From Nitrosomonas ureae (GTDB lineage: Bacteria; Pseudomonadota; Gammaproteobacteria; Burkholderiales; Nitrosomonadaceae), in NCBI GenBank assembly GCA_945872825.1, contig CAMCBD010000003.1, forward strand, positions 1 to 64,000: a DNA stretch of 64,000 nucleotides, given 5' to 3'. The position numbers and the translations under genes were made by a program. The notes below the pieces were generated by a model. It was given only the letters and a program-made list of their open reading frames with translations, was not told the DNA's origin and searched no databases. Below, in pieces: positions 7,477 to 17,478 of this stretch (the stretch's first letter is position 1; each line of letters begins with the position of its first letter).

Positions 7477-8300
7477 CTAATCAGAGGCGTGTTTCAAGTT
7501 TTCATTCATGAACGCGCCCAGTGATTTTATCCAGGCGGGTTGCATAAAAATGAAACCGGTATTGTGGCCGCCTTCCAGTGTCAAAAATTGTTTCGGCTCC
7601 GACGCTGCCTGAAACAACTGCTGGCCATGCTCAAACGGTATGATTTCATCCTGCGGGCTATGCGCGATAAAAACCGGGCAAGTCACCGATTGCAGGGATT
7701 TGAGTGTATCGTAATCAAAACGGCTGATCCAGCGTACCGGCAAGAATGGGTATAGCTTTGCGGCCAAGTCTGGAATTGAAGTGAATGTGGAAGCCAGCAC
7801 CAGCAATCCAGGTTTTCCACGCGCAGCCAGGCGGCCACGGCGCCTCCGAGCGATTCGCCGTACAGTACAATCTGCGCAGGTGCAATGCCCTTGGCTTCAG
7901 TCAAATAACGCCAGGCCGCCTGAGCGTCGAGATAGGTACCGGATTCAGAAGGAACGCCGCTGCTTTGGCCATAGCCACGATAATCAAACAGCAGCGTGTT
8001 ATAGCCCAGCCGCTTGAACATCGCCAGATAATTGATGCGGTGGGAAATATTTCCGGCGTTGCCGTGGAAAAACAGCACCGTGCCTTTGGCATCCGGAACG
8101 GGCATCCACCAGCTGTGTAGTGTTTCACCATCGCTGGTGGCAATGTTTACGGAAGAATAATCCAGGCCGATTGCGCCCGGCGTATTGCTGAGCTGTTTTT
8201 CCGGAAAATAAACCAAGCGAGGCTGGCCAAGGTACACCAGCAAAACCACCGCCAGGTAGGCAACAGCCAGCATGATGAGCAGATTAAGCAGCATACGCAT
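7477..8300 (-). pseudogene. Alpha/beta hydrolase, broken by a one-base deletion
   Basis: The N-terminal part has a membrane anchor (LLIMLAVAYLAVVLLVYL), the oxyanion region FFHGNAGN and the nucleophile elbow LYGESLGGAVAAW. The C-terminal part (7477-7806, another frame) has the catalytic Asp in HSPQDEIIPF and His in LEGGHNTG. Near 7825 one base is missing: adding one after TGGCT restores AWLxARGKPGLLVLASTF. With that correction the protein would be about 275 residues, typical of the YfhR/BEM46-like membrane-anchored hydrolases. ATG 8300 is preferred to the upstream TTG 8330. It could be a real recent mutation or a sequencing error. Confidence 0.75.
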
Positions 8301-8310
8301 CGTAACTGAA

Positions 8311-8853
8311 TCAGGGCTGCTTGAGATCAATCACAATATCCGCGCCCAAACTGCCGGTGGTAAATGCGGAATCGCTGAATTTGGGAAAGCCGAACTGTTG
8401 CCCGGGATTATTCGATAAGCCAAAAGGTTCGCGTGGTAACAGATTCCAGTGTTTTTTTAATTTACGGTCGCCATCGATATCGTGATAGACCGCCACTGCG
8501 TAGGTGCCGGGCTGTTCGAGATTCATACAAACTCTCTGCTGCCCTTCTGCTGCCGGAATACGCACCTTGCGTTTGCGTCCTTCTTTGAATAGAAAATGTT
8601 CCGGGTCATCATACAACTCAACGTTTAAAACACCCCCGGCCCCCACATTATTCACAGTTATCCTGATCTGAGCGATGCTGGCATTACAGACATCCGGCAC
8701 TTCATGCGGATTAATGGTGAAGGATTGTGATGCACTGGCTTGAGTGAAAAACAATAAACTCATTGTAAAAATCATAGCATGTATAAAAAATCCTGTTGAA
8801 TGCGAAGAATTTATAGGTAATAGCGAGGTTTTCATTGAATCAAGAATTGTCAT
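8311..8853 (-). CDS. DUF2141-domain exported protein
   Basis: 180 residues. An N-terminal hydrophobic stretch (FFIHAMIFTMSLLFFTQASA) looks like a signal sequence, preceded by about 25 residues that may mean a later start (ATG 8835). The mature part fits DUF2141: GAGGVLNVELYDDPEHFLF, then GTYAVAVYHDIDGDRKLKK and EPFGLSNNP. DUF2141 proteins are small secreted beta-sandwich proteins of unknown function. It sits eleven bases upstream of the hydrolase gene on the same strand, so the two were probably one transcription unit. Confidence 0.8.
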   Translation of the reverse strand: MTILDSMKTSLLPINSSHSTGFFIHAMIFTMSLLFFTQASASQSFTINPHEVPDVCNASIAQIRITVNNVGAGGVLNVELYDDPEHFLFKEGRKRKVRIPAAEGQQRVCMNLEQPGTYAVAVYHDIDGDRKLKKHWNLLPREPFGLSNNPGQQFGFPKFSDSAFTTGSLGADIVIDLKQP

Positions 8854-8918
8854 AACGCGGTGTGAATGGTTTACTATAACTGCGTATTTTAGACCAATAA
8901 AAATAATCAGCGGGATTC

Positions 8919-11144
8919 ATGAACAAAGAGCAACTGAAAAAACTCGAAGCTGATTTGTGGAGCGCCTCCGATAAACTGCGCGCGAATTCCGACCTGAAGT
9001 CGAGCGAATATGCGACACCGGTGCTGGGGCTGATTTTCCTCAAATTTGCCGACAACAACTACCGCCGCCACGAGAAGGCGATTCTCGCCGAATATCAGCA
9101 GTTGCAGGGCACGCGCCGCGAGAAACCGGTTTCTGAAATCGCCATTGAGAAATGCGGTTTTTACCTGCCCGACCACACCCGCTATGATTATCTGCTGAAT
9201 CTGCCGGAAGAAAAGGACATCGCCAAAGCGCTCAAGGAAGCGATGAAAGCGATTGAGGAATACAAACCGGAACTCGAAGGTGTGCTACCGAAGGACGAAT
9301 ACGCGGCACTGACGCGCACCGACAAAACCATCCCGCAACAATTGCTGAGAACGTTCGCGGACATTCCCGCCAACGCGACCGGCGACCTGTTCGGGCAGAT
9401 TTATGAGTACTTCCTATCCGAATTCGCGCGCAGCGAAGGCCAGAAAGGCGGCGAGTTTTTCACCCCGCGCTTGGTGGTGCGCCTGATGGTCGAGATCATC
9501 GAACCGCACGGCGGCAAGGTGTTCGACCCCGCCTGCGGCTCCGGCGGCATGTTCGTGCAATCCGCCCAGTTCATCGAAGCGCATCGTAATGAACTAAGAG
9601 GCGCGGACAGCGGCGTGTATGTGTGCGGTCAGGAAAAAACCCAGGATACCGTCAAACTCGCCAAGATGAACCTCGCGGTTAACGGTTTGCGCGGCGACAT
9701 CAAACAGGCCAACACTTATTACGAAGACCCGTATGACAGCTTCGGCGCGTTCGACTACGTGCTCGCCAATCCGCCGTTCAACGTTGACGATGTGAGCCTT
9801 TCCAGCGTGGAAAAGGACCGGCGCTTCAACACCTATGGCATCCCGCGCAACAAATCGAAAGTGAAGAAAGCCGACGAAGGCAAGGAAACCGTGCCCAACG
9901 GCAACTATCTGTGGATCAGCCTGTTCGCCACCTCGCTCAAACCGCAAGGCCGCGCCGCATTGGTCATGGCAAATTCCGCCTCGGATGCGCGCCACTCCGA
10001 AGCCGACATCCGCAAAACGTTGATCGAGCAGAATCTGATCTACGCCATGCTGACGCTGCCGTCGAACATGTTTTACACCGTCACGCTGCCCGCCACGCTG
10101 TGGTTTTTCGACAAAGCCAAGCGCGACGACAGGATTTTGTTCATCGACGCGCGCAACATTTTCACCCAGATCGACCGCGCCCACCGCGAATTCAGCGAAG
10201 AACACATCCAGAACATTGCCCTCATCAGCCACCTGCACAAGGGCCAGCGCGAGAAATTCGTGCAGCTCATCGAACGTTATTTTGCTGCGGGTATGGAGCG
10301 GCTGATCGAAAACAACGAAAAGATCGAACCGGTCTGCGCGCAACTACTCGATGTGCTGGACGATGCAGGCGGCAAACAAGCCGTGGAAGAGCTACTGCAG
10401 CATTGGGCGGAATTGGACAAGCTCAAGATGCACTACCAGCACTATTTACAACAAAATGGTTTTGTCATTCCGAGCGTGAACGAGGAATCTTACGCGCACG
10501 ACAAGATTTCTCCCGTTGGTCGAAATGACAATCGGAGGGATCGAAATGACAGCAGTGTTGCGGGCAATAGTGTCATTCCGAACGCTAGTGAGGAATCTTA
10601 TGCTTACACGGAATCTTCCACAGCAACCGTCAACGCCAAGAACCAGGCACAACAGCAGTTGCGCAATGCATTCGATCCTTTCTTCTCCGCACTGCACGAA
10701 GGCTTGAAACGCCTGGATAAAACCGTGCGCCAGCACGAAAAACAGCAAACCGAACAGGCGCAACAGGAAGGCAAGCGCACCTCAACTGACCGCAGAACCA
10801 AAGCACTCAAATCCGCGCTGGAAGAACTGCACCAGGAAGTGAAAAATGCCGAACTGAACTTTCAGCATATCCATTGGCTGCAGGAACGCTTTCCCAACGC
10901 GGAGTACGAAGACGTCACCGGCCTGTGCAAACTGGCCGCGCCCGAGGAAGTACAGGAACAGGATTACTCGCTGAATCCGGGGCGCTATGTCGGCGTGGTG
11001 ATTGAAGAAGATGGAAAAAGTGAGGAGGAGTTTATTGCAGAACTGCTGGTGATGAACGACGAGCTGAACAGTATGAATAATGCTGCTCGGGAATTGGAAG
11101 CGGGAATCGCTCATAATGTAATGCAAATTGTGGGGGATGAATGA
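8919..11144 (+). CDS. hsdM: Type I restriction-modification DNA methyltransferase subunit HsdM
   Basis: 741 residues. The HsdM N-terminal helical domain covers about 1-150. The N6-adenine methyltransferase domain has motif I DPACGSGG at 203-210 and motif IV NPPF at 284-287, plus GEFFTPRLVVRLMV. HsdM methylates adenine in the site chosen by HsdS. Residues about 512-570 are an unusual insertion of palindromic repeat DNA read in frame (VIPSVNEES, VIPNASEES). The helical tail continues after it, so the protein may still fold. It overlaps hsdS by ATGA. The locus is richer in G+C than its surroundings, which suggests transfer. With hsdS and hsdR broken, specific methylation is doubtful. Confidence 0.93.
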   Translation: MNKEQLKKLEADLWSASDKLRANSDLKSSEYATPVLGLIFLKFADNNYRRHEKAILAEYQQLQGTRREKPVSEIAIEKCGFYLPDHTRYDYLLNLPEEKDIAKALKEAMKAIEEYKPELEGVLPKDEYAALTRTDKTIPQQLLRTFADIPANATGDLFGQIYEYFLSEFARSEGQKGGEFFTPRLVVRLMVEIIEPHGGKVFDPACGSGGMFVQSAQFIEAHRNELRGADSGVYVCGQEKTQDTVKLAKMNLAVNGLRGDIKQANTYYEDPYDSFGAFDYVLANPPFNVDDVSLSSVEKDRRFNTYGIPRNKSKVKKADEGKETVPNGNYLWISLFATSLKPQGRAALVMANSASDARHSEADIRKTLIEQNLIYAMLTLPSNMFYTVTLPATLWFFDKAKRDDRILFIDARNIFTQIDRAHREFSEEHIQNIALISHLHKGQREKFVQLIERYFAAGMERLIENNEKIEPVCAQLLDVLDDAGGKQAVEELLQHWAELDKLKMHYQHYLQQNGFVIPSVNEESYAHDKISPVGRNDNRRDRNDSSVAGNSVIPNASEESYAYTESSTATVNAKNQAQQQLRNAFDPFFSALHEGLKRLDKTVRQHEKQQTEQAQQEGKRTSTDRRTKALKSALEELHQEVKNAELNFQHIHWLQERFPNAEYEDVTGLCKLAAPEEVQEQDYSLNPGRYVGVVIEEDGKSEEEFIAELLVMNDELNSMNNAARELEAGIAHNVMQIVGDE
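10464..10598. repeat. Palindromic GTCATTCCGA-type repeats inserted in frame in hsdM
   Basis: GTCATTCCGAGCGTGAACGA starts at 10464 and continues to GGAATCT; it is answered by the inverted end TCGAAATGAC (10520-10529), giving a 66-bp unit, exactly 22 codons. Another TCGAAATGACA end lies at 10541-10551, and a second left half, GTCATTCCGAACGCTAGTGA, starts at 10572. The ends match as inverted repeats at nine of ten positions. Units with these ends are scattered in many bacterial genomes. Here the reading frame runs through them without a stop. Confidence 0.75.
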
Positions 11145-12180
11145 GTCATCTCAATCTAATTCCACTGGGGAAAGTTGCAAGCATAATTTCGGGGTATGCA
11201 TTTAAGAGCGAGCAGTTTACGGATAGCGGCGTACCAGTAATAAAGATTGCCAACATAAAAAATGGAGCGATTGTTTTTGGTCAAGGCGACAAAGAATTTT
11301 TGCCTGACGACTTTGTGCACGCTACTAACAAGAAATTTCATGTGGCTCGTGGTGATGTACTAATTTCTCTCACAGGATCACATGTAACTCAGCCGAGTTC
11401 TGTTGTTGGCAGAGTAGCTCAATACAAAGAAAATTTTTTGAGTTTACTCAATCAACGTGCGGGAAAATTAGTCCTGCGAGCGGATGCGGGTGCAGACCTA
11501 ACCTTCCTTTATTACATCCTGTCTACCAGTACTGCCCGAATGGAGATTGCAATGTTGGCGCATGGGGCCGCTAATCAGGCAAATGTTTCACCGAAGGATG
11601 TAGAGAAACTTAAATTTAACTTACCAAAAAAAAGCGAGCAGACAAAGATCGCCGCCATCCTCTTGGCGTATGACGACCTGATCGAAAACAACCAGCGGCG
11701 CATCGCGTTGCTGGAAAAAATGGCCGAGGAAATCTACCGCGAATGGTTTGTGCGCCTGCGCTTTCCCGGTCATGAGAAGGTGAAGTTCATTAAAGGCGTG
11801 CCGGAAGGATGGAAGTTAGTGAAACTGGAGAATGCATTTAAGTTTACTGGCGGTGGCACTCCAACAAAGGAAGTTAATCGCTATTGGGATGGCGGAGACG
11901 TGAATTGGTTTACGCCCTCTGATATCACCGGTGCGAATGGTATTTTTCTGGAGCGATCTGGCGGGCAATGCACAGAAGAAGGTTTCAACAATAGTTCTGC
12001 CAAGATGTTTCCGGCGTATTCAGTAATGCTAACGAGTCGTGCCACCATCGGAGCAGTCGGGATTAATCTAACACCAGCCAGCACGAACCAGGGTTTCATC
12101 ACCTGCATCCCGAATGCTCAGTATCCGCTGCCGTATCTGTATCACTGGATAAAGTTGGCAAAGCCACATTTTGAATTGCT
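11141..12180 (+). pseudogene. hsdS: Type I specificity subunit HsdS, 3' end deleted
   Basis: The first target-recognition domain (residues about 1-150) and the central conserved helix (AAILLAYDDLIENNQRRIAL onward to REWFVRLRFPGHE, about 170-212) are intact. The second recognition domain begins at GVPEGWKLVKLENAFKFTGG but stops near PHFELL. At about 12178-12182 the sequence becomes that of HsdR in another frame, so the end of the second domain and the second conserved helix are gone. The frame reads on to 12271 through foreign sequence. HsdS needs both helices to assemble with two HsdM subunits, so this copy is probably inactive, although half-subunits can sometimes dimerise. Confidence 0.85.
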
Positions 12181-13531
12181 AAGCTGGATGAACATGGGCA
12201 CGATATTGAATATGACTTCAAAGCCCCGGAGCATCCGCTGCAACTGGTGTTTGTCTGCGCCATGTGGCTGACCGGCTTTGATGCGCCGACACTTTCTACC
12301 TTATATCTCGACAAGCCGATGCAAGGCCATACGCTGATGCAAACCATCGCCCGCGCCAATCGCGTGACGTCATGGAAGATCAACGAGGTGGAGAAGTGTA
12401 ATGGCGAAATCGTGGATTACTACAATGTGTTCCGCAACATGAAATTGGCGCTAAGAGATTACGCGCAAGGCGGCGACGAGACCGAGCCGCCGGTTAAGGA
12501 AAAAGCGGAACTGTTTCGCTTGCTGGATGATGCGATTGAACAGGGTTTGGCGTTTTGCCACGAGAAAGCGATTTCGCTACGTGAGGTGCTGAATGACAGC
12601 AATAATGTGTTTAAGAATATCGCGAAATTCAACTGGTTCGCCGATACGTTGCTGGCCAACGATGAATGGCGTAAGACGTTTAATGTGTATGAAAATACTA
12701 TTTCATCATTGTATGAAGCGTGCAAACCGGAAATCATGGGGTGCGATAACCGCGACAGAGTGCGTCAGGTGGCGGCATTCCAGTATTTGCGCGGAGTCAT
12801 CGACAGTCTTGTTGAACATAAGGATATTGATGCAATCAGCCGGAAGATTGCTGAATTACTGGATGAAAGTGTGGTGGTGGATGACGCGAAAGCATTCGAA
12901 ACACGGCTAAACGATGCGGAATATCAGATTATTCAAAAAGGCAAAACCTGGGATTTAAGCAAAATTAATATCGACAAGCTGCATGAGGAATTCAAACAAG
13001 CGGCTTACAAACATATCGAGATCGCCGATTTGCGCGCTTTTTTGCAGCATAAGTGAATTGATGCTGCAACAGAATGCAACCCGTACTGATTTTGCCCAGC
13101 GCTTACAGCAAATTATTGACACCTACAACGCTGGCGGTTCTTCCACCGAAAACTACTATGAAGATCTGATGCAATTCACCGAGGATTTGCGGACCGAAGA
13201 CGAGCGCCACGTCCGCGAAGGGTTGAACGAGGATGAACTGGAACTGTTCGATTTGCTGAAAAAAGACAAGATGACGCAAGAGGAAACGCAGAAAGTCCGG
13301 CTTGCTGCAAAATCGTTATTGCATCGCCTTCTGCAAGAACATCCTAAGGTGCTGGTGCAGGATTGGTATAAGAATACGCAAACCCAGAAGAAGGTGCGCT
13401 CTGCGGTCGAGCAGGTATTGGATAATAATTTGCCCGAAAGTTATGATCGCGTGCTATTCCGCGAGAAATGTGACAATGTGTTTTATCTGGTACTGGAATA
13501 TGCCGGTCATGGCAGAAAGTGGGCCGCTTGA
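12178..13531 (+). pseudogene. hsdR: Type I restriction subunit HsdR, C-terminal remnant with a frameshift
   Basis: From 12181 the frame reads [13 protein letters not shown], then [20 protein letters not shown] and QTIARANRV (helicase motifs V and VI). The nuclease domain and helicase motifs I-IV are absent. Near 13054 the frame breaks: two bases are missing between CAGCATAAG and GAATTG, and the C-terminal part continues in the next frame from about 13061 (NATRTDFAQRLQQII to GHGRKWAA, stop at 13531). The fragment lacks the nuclease active site and cannot restrict DNA. It ends three bases before the convergent pilU stop. Confidence 0.85.
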
Positions 13532-13534
13532 AGT

Positions 13535-14671
13535 TTATGTTATTGTCAGGTGCTCTATGCCAGAATTTAAATCCCGCGTCTTGGCTTCTGCGCCTTCAAG
13601 TTTGATTTGCAGACGTAGCTCATTCACGGAATCAGCGTTCCGCAGTGCGTCTTCGTAGCTTATTTTCCCCGCCTCATAAAGTTCAAATAATGCGGCATCA
13701 AAGGTCTGCATGCCCATTTCACCGGATTTCTTCATAATCTCCTTAATTTCGTGGACATGTCCCTTAAAAATCAGATCTGCGATCAGTGGCGAGTTCAATA
13801 GCACTTCGATGGCCGCTACACGCCCTTTTCCATCTTTCGCCGGTATCAATCGCTGCGCGACCAGCGATCGCATATTCAGCGACAAATCCATGAGTAACTG
13901 AGCCCTTCGCTCTTCCGGAAAGAAATTGATAATGCGGTCAAGCGCTTGATTGGCGCTGTTTGCGTGTAACGTGCCCAAACAAAGATGGCCGGTTTCGGCA
14001 AATGCGATGGCATGTTCCATGGTTTCACGATCACGTATTTCGCCAATTAAAATGACATCGGGTGCTTGCCGTAGCGTATTTTTTAGAGCTGCTTCCCATG
14101 ATTCAGTATCAACACCGACTTCACGCTGCGTAATGACGCAATGAATATGTTCATGCACATATTCCACCGGATCTTCAATGGTAATAATATGGCCGAAGCT
14201 ATTTTTATTGCGATGCCCGATTAAAGCGGCCATCGATGTGGATTTTCCCGAACCGGTGCCGCCAACAAAAATCACCAGACCCCGCTTGCTCATCACAACT
14301 TCCTTGAGTATCTGCGGTAAACCCAAATCATCAAACTCAGGAATTTTGGTTGTAATGGTACGTAATACCATACCGACCCGTTGCTGCTGAACAAAGGTAT
14401 TAACCCGGAAACGCCCGATCCCGGGAGGGCTGATCGCAAAATTACATTCCTTGGCAGCTTCGAACTCAGCCGCCTGCTTGTCATTCATAATCGCTCTGGC
14501 TAACACTTCGGTATGCTGTGCAGACAATGATTGCTGAGAAACGGGTGTCATTTTTCCATCAATTTTGAATGCAGGCGGAAACCCGGCTGTAATAAACATG
14601 TCGGATGCCTTTTTGCTGAGCATTAAGCGCAGTAGATCAGACATAAATTTTGTTGCTTGTTCCCTATCCAT
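13535..14671 (-). CDS. pilU: Type IV pilus retraction ATPase PilU
   Basis: 378 residues, a GspE/PilT-family hexameric ATPase. Walker A GGTGSGKST is at 137-145, the Asp box lies near IEDPVEYVHEH, and Walker B VILIGEIRD is at about 207-214. GTLHANSANQALDRIINFFP follows. PilU is the accessory retraction motor that acts with PilT at the pilus base in the cytoplasm. It is downstream of pilT on the same strand with 34 bp between, the usual pilT-pilU order. The length and the C-terminal extension after the QTFD segment distinguish it from PilT. Confidence 0.95.
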   Translation of the reverse strand: MDREQATKFMSDLLRLMLSKKASDMFITAGFPPAFKIDGKMTPVSQQSLSAQHTEVLARAIMNDKQAAEFEAAKECNFAISPPGIGRFRVNTFVQQQRVGMVLRTITTKIPEFDDLGLPQILKEVVMSKRGLVIFVGGTGSGKSTSMAALIGHRNKNSFGHIITIEDPVEYVHEHIHCVITQREVGVDTESWEAALKNTLRQAPDVILIGEIRDRETMEHAIAFAETGHLCLGTLHANSANQALDRIINFFPEERRAQLLMDLSLNMRSLVAQRLIPAKDGKGRVAAIEVLLNSPLIADLIFKGHVHEIKEIMKKSGEMGMQTFDAALFELYEAGKISYEDALRNADSVNELRLQIKLEGAEAKTRDLNSGIEHLTIT

Positions 14672-14705
14672 AGCATACCCCTAGCGTTTTCAATTCACTG
14701 CTCGA

Positions 14706-15749
14706 TCAAAGCTTAAAATTATCCTTATTCATGGCCTTGCTGCGTGCTTCAGCCACGGAAACAACATTGCGTTTTACCAGTTCGGTTAAATTCTGATCCA
14801 ATGTCTGCATGCCAACGTTTTGGCCTGTTTGAATTGCCGAATACATCTGTGCAATTTTGGCTTCGCGGATCAAATTACGTATCGCTGGTGTGCCGATCAT
14901 TATTTCATGGGCGGCAACGCGTCCCTTGCCATCCTTGGTTCTTAACAGCGCCTGAGAAATAACAGCGCGTAATGATTCAGATAGCATTGCGCGCATCATT
15001 TCTTTTTCTTCTGCAGGAAAAACATCAATAATACGATCCACAGTTTTTGCAGCAGAGCTCGTATGCAATGTGCCAAATACTAAATGGCCTGTTTCAGCCG
15101 CAGTCATTGCCAAGCGTATGGTTTCCAGATCACGCAATTCGCCCACCAGAATAATGTCAGGGTCTTCACGCAACGCCGAGCGCAACGCATTGGAAAAGCT
15201 TAAGGTATCTCGCCCCACCTCGCGCTGATTAATCAAGCATTTCTTACTCTCGTGCACAAATTCGATGGGATCTTCAAGTGTCAGGATGTGTCCGTATTCA
15301 TTCTCGTTAATGTCATTGACCATTGCCGCTAATGTGGTGGATTTTCCAGAACCGGTAGGGCCTGTTACCAAAACAACACCACGCGGTTGTTTAGCAATTT
15401 CGGCAAATATTTTAGGCGCTTTGATATCTTCCAGACTCAAAACTTTTGATGGAATCGTTCGCATAACTGCTGCGGCACCTCGCTGCGTATTAAATGCATT
15501 GACGCGGAAACGTGCGAGATTAGGAATTGCAAAGGAAAAATCACACTCCAGATGTCCTTCATAAAATTTGCGCTGACTATCATTCATGATGTCGTACACC
15601 ATCGCGTGCACTTCTTTATGGTCCATCTCCGGCAAATTGATGCGGCGGATCTCGCCATGTACCCGGATCATCGGTGGCATACCTGCAGATAAATGTAAAT
15701 CTGAAGCGCTGTTCTTAACCACGAATGTAAGCAGCTCAACTATATTCAT
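14706..15749 (-). CDS. pilT: Type IV pilus twitching motility ATPase PilT
   Basis: 347 residues. I start at ATG 15749 (MNIVELLTFVVKNSASDLHL), with GAGGA seven bases upstream, not at the in-frame TTG 15770. Motifs: Walker A GPTGSGKSTT, Asp box LEDPIEFVHES, Walker B IILVGELRD, His box GHLVFGTLHTSSA and the PilT-specific AIRNLIREAKIAQM. PilT powers pilus retraction for twitching. A perfect 8-bp inverted repeat (15813-15833) lies upstream. The pair with pilU is standard. EAL-HDOD and HDOD genes follow upstream on the same strand. Confidence 0.96.
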   Translation of the reverse strand: MNIVELLTFVVKNSASDLHLSAGMPPMIRVHGEIRRINLPEMDHKEVHAMVYDIMNDSQRKFYEGHLECDFSFAIPNLARFRVNAFNTQRGAAAVMRTIPSKVLSLEDIKAPKIFAEIAKQPRGVVLVTGPTGSGKSTTLAAMVNDINENEYGHILTLEDPIEFVHESKKCLINQREVGRDTLSFSNALRSALREDPDIILVGELRDLETIRLAMTAAETGHLVFGTLHTSSAAKTVDRIIDVFPAEEKEMMRAMLSESLRAVISQALLRTKDGKGRVAAHEIMIGTPAIRNLIREAKIAQMYSAIQTGQNVGMQTLDQNLTELVKRNVVSVAEARSKAMNKDNFKL

Positions 15750-15812
15750 TGCGATGTCCTCTTGTGACAATAGGTAACGTCAGGTGAAATGTTCGAATAA
15801 GAATTCATGAGT

Positions 15813-15833
15813 CTCAGGTAAGCAGTACCTGAG
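15813..15833. promoter_or_regulatory. 8-bp inverted repeat upstream of pilT
   Basis: CTCAGGTA (15813-15820) and TACCTGAG (15826-15833) are perfect inverted arms around AGCAG. It lies about 65 bp before pilT and 130 bp after the EAL-HDOD stop. It could be an operator for pilT or a weak end-of-gene hairpin; no T-run follows on the reverse strand. Confidence 0.3.
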
Positions 15834-15961
15834 TCAGCCCGTTAGTCAACGGAAGGAGTAGATGAAAATTGAGTAATTCTGGCTTATAAAATGTATGGAA
15901 AATGGACCTTCATCAACTTGATAGGATCAGATAATCTATCCATGCGTTAATTGCGTATTTC

Positions 15962-17206
15962 TTATGCAGGTTGATTGATTGCGTCGCTGATCCGGTTGGC
16001 CCAGGCTGCAGCTTCCAGTTCCATTCTGGTGAATTCACTGACGCTCAGAAAACCCAATTCTGTCAGCATCGCTAAGACCTTCTCAAATTCACCTTTCTCA
16101 TGAGCTTCTATCAATTCCAATTGACGACCCAGATATCCACGCCGATTTAGCAAAGCTTCGCTCATATCTTTCTGTATGCTGAGTGAACTAACCAGTTCGG
16201 CCATTTCTATCCCAAGTAAGGTATCCAGCAATGATAGGGTACCCACCATAAAAGCACGATCCTGGTGATTTTTGTCATGCGGGCGATCTGCTATGGCGAT
16301 GAATTCAAGCAGTTTGCCGCGTAGCGTGGCGGTTTGCATTAATGCATCCGATGCATTGTCACCCTTCTGTTTGGCGGCATAGAGTAATATTTGTACCCAG
16401 CGTTGGAGTTGTTTCCGGCCGAGTATCATGATGGCTCGTTTTATCGAGTTAATCGTGCTTGGCAAGCCACTTGCGGCAGAATTGACCATGCGCAGCAAGT
16501 TATAGCTTAAACCGGGTTGATACTTGAGTTCATTTTCAATTTCACTCACATCGCTGTCTTTAACAACAAGCAATAAAAGCTTTAGTAAGGCGAGCTTGGA
16601 TGGGTCAATCCGTTTGCCCGAAATAATTTCTGGTTTCGCGAAATAAAATCCTTGTAACATATGGAAATTCAAGGTGATACAGTTCCTGGCCATTTCCTGG
16701 CTTTCAACTTTTTCTGCTAAAAATAATACCGGCCAGCGCTTTAGTTTCTTTATAAGACTGATCAGGTCGCTTTGTTTCAACGCAGTGATACTGATTTTGA
16801 CTACATTAATTAAAGGCATGATACGGTCGTATCGATTATCCAATTGAACAACATTGGAAAGCGCTAATTGATAGCCTTTTTGTTTCAGAAACGTACAGCG
16901 ATTAATAATTTCATCGTTAATTTCAACGCTTCTTAAAATTTCAAGAACCACATGCTTTTTGGGAAGCATGCAAATGGCATCATGCATTAATAACTCAGTG
17001 TCGACTTTTATAAAACCGCGCCGTTTTCCTATTACATTTTCAATACCTAATTGTCCGTAGGTATCAATGATGACATTTGCCGAAGCGGCAGAATTATCTG
17101 TGACAGTAACTGTGTTATTTTGGTCGGAACGGAATAAAAGTTCATAGGCAACTAAATTTTGTTTGCTGTCAAGAATCGGTAACCTGCCAAGATAAACCTC
17201 CTTCAT
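15962..17206 (-). CDS. EAL-HDOD signalling protein (YuxH/CdgJ-like)
   Basis: 414 residues. The N-terminal EAL-like domain (about 1-200) has the degenerate start YLGRLPILDSKQNLVAYELL, with ELLFR in place of an intact EAL catalytic set, and lacks several metal ligands, so it probably does not cleave c-di-GMP. The C-terminal HDOD domain is at about 200-395 (LLRMVNSAASGLPSTINSIK, then AIMILGRKQLQRW). Proteins of this layout control motility and pili through partner binding. The start is supported by AGGAG before ATG 17206. It lies upstream of pilT on the same strand, which fits a role in twitching. Confidence 0.85.
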   Translation of the reverse strand: MKEVYLGRLPILDSKQNLVAYELLFRSDQNNTVTVTDNSAASANVIIDTYGQLGIENVIGKRRGFIKVDTELLMHDAICMLPKKHVVLEILRSVEINDEIINRCTFLKQKGYQLALSNVVQLDNRYDRIMPLINVVKISITALKQSDLISLIKKLKRWPVLFLAEKVESQEMARNCITLNFHMLQGFYFAKPEIISGKRIDPSKLALLKLLLLVVKDSDVSEIENELKYQPGLSYNLLRMVNSAASGLPSTINSIKRAIMILGRKQLQRWVQILLYAAKQKGDNASDALMQTATLRGKLLEFIAIADRPHDKNHQDRAFMVGTLSLLDTLLGIEMAELVSSLSIQKDMSEALLNRRGYLGRQLELIEAHEKGEFEKVLAMLTELGFLSVSEFTRMELEAAAWANRISDAINQPA

Positions 17207-17478
17207 ATATTCTCCTGTATCTTCTATCTATCTTGCACGCTTTTGTTTATCGTCTTGAATTAAACCAACTTGAGTTTTAGCATGCACATCATAAGATACT
17301 GTAATAATTGAATACTCTTTGCTGATCTCTAAGAGGGAGATTCTTCTGGAACAATCTTATTGCTAGGATGAATTGCCGGTTTACTCAATGCGGCTTGGTG
17401 TTTTACAACACAGCCGGATACGGTGTTTACTAAGCTATGTGCAAAGATAATGTAATAGCTTTTGTGATTTCTTGATGC

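Noticed and set aside
9594-10343. Long reverse-strand open frame opposite hsdM
   Set aside because: It lies wholly inside hsdM, in G+C-rich DNA where antisense frames stay open, and its translation resembles no protein.
8919-13531. A wider defence island around the type I system
   Set aside because: Flanking genes are pilU and a DUF2141 protein; no other defence gene is adjacent.
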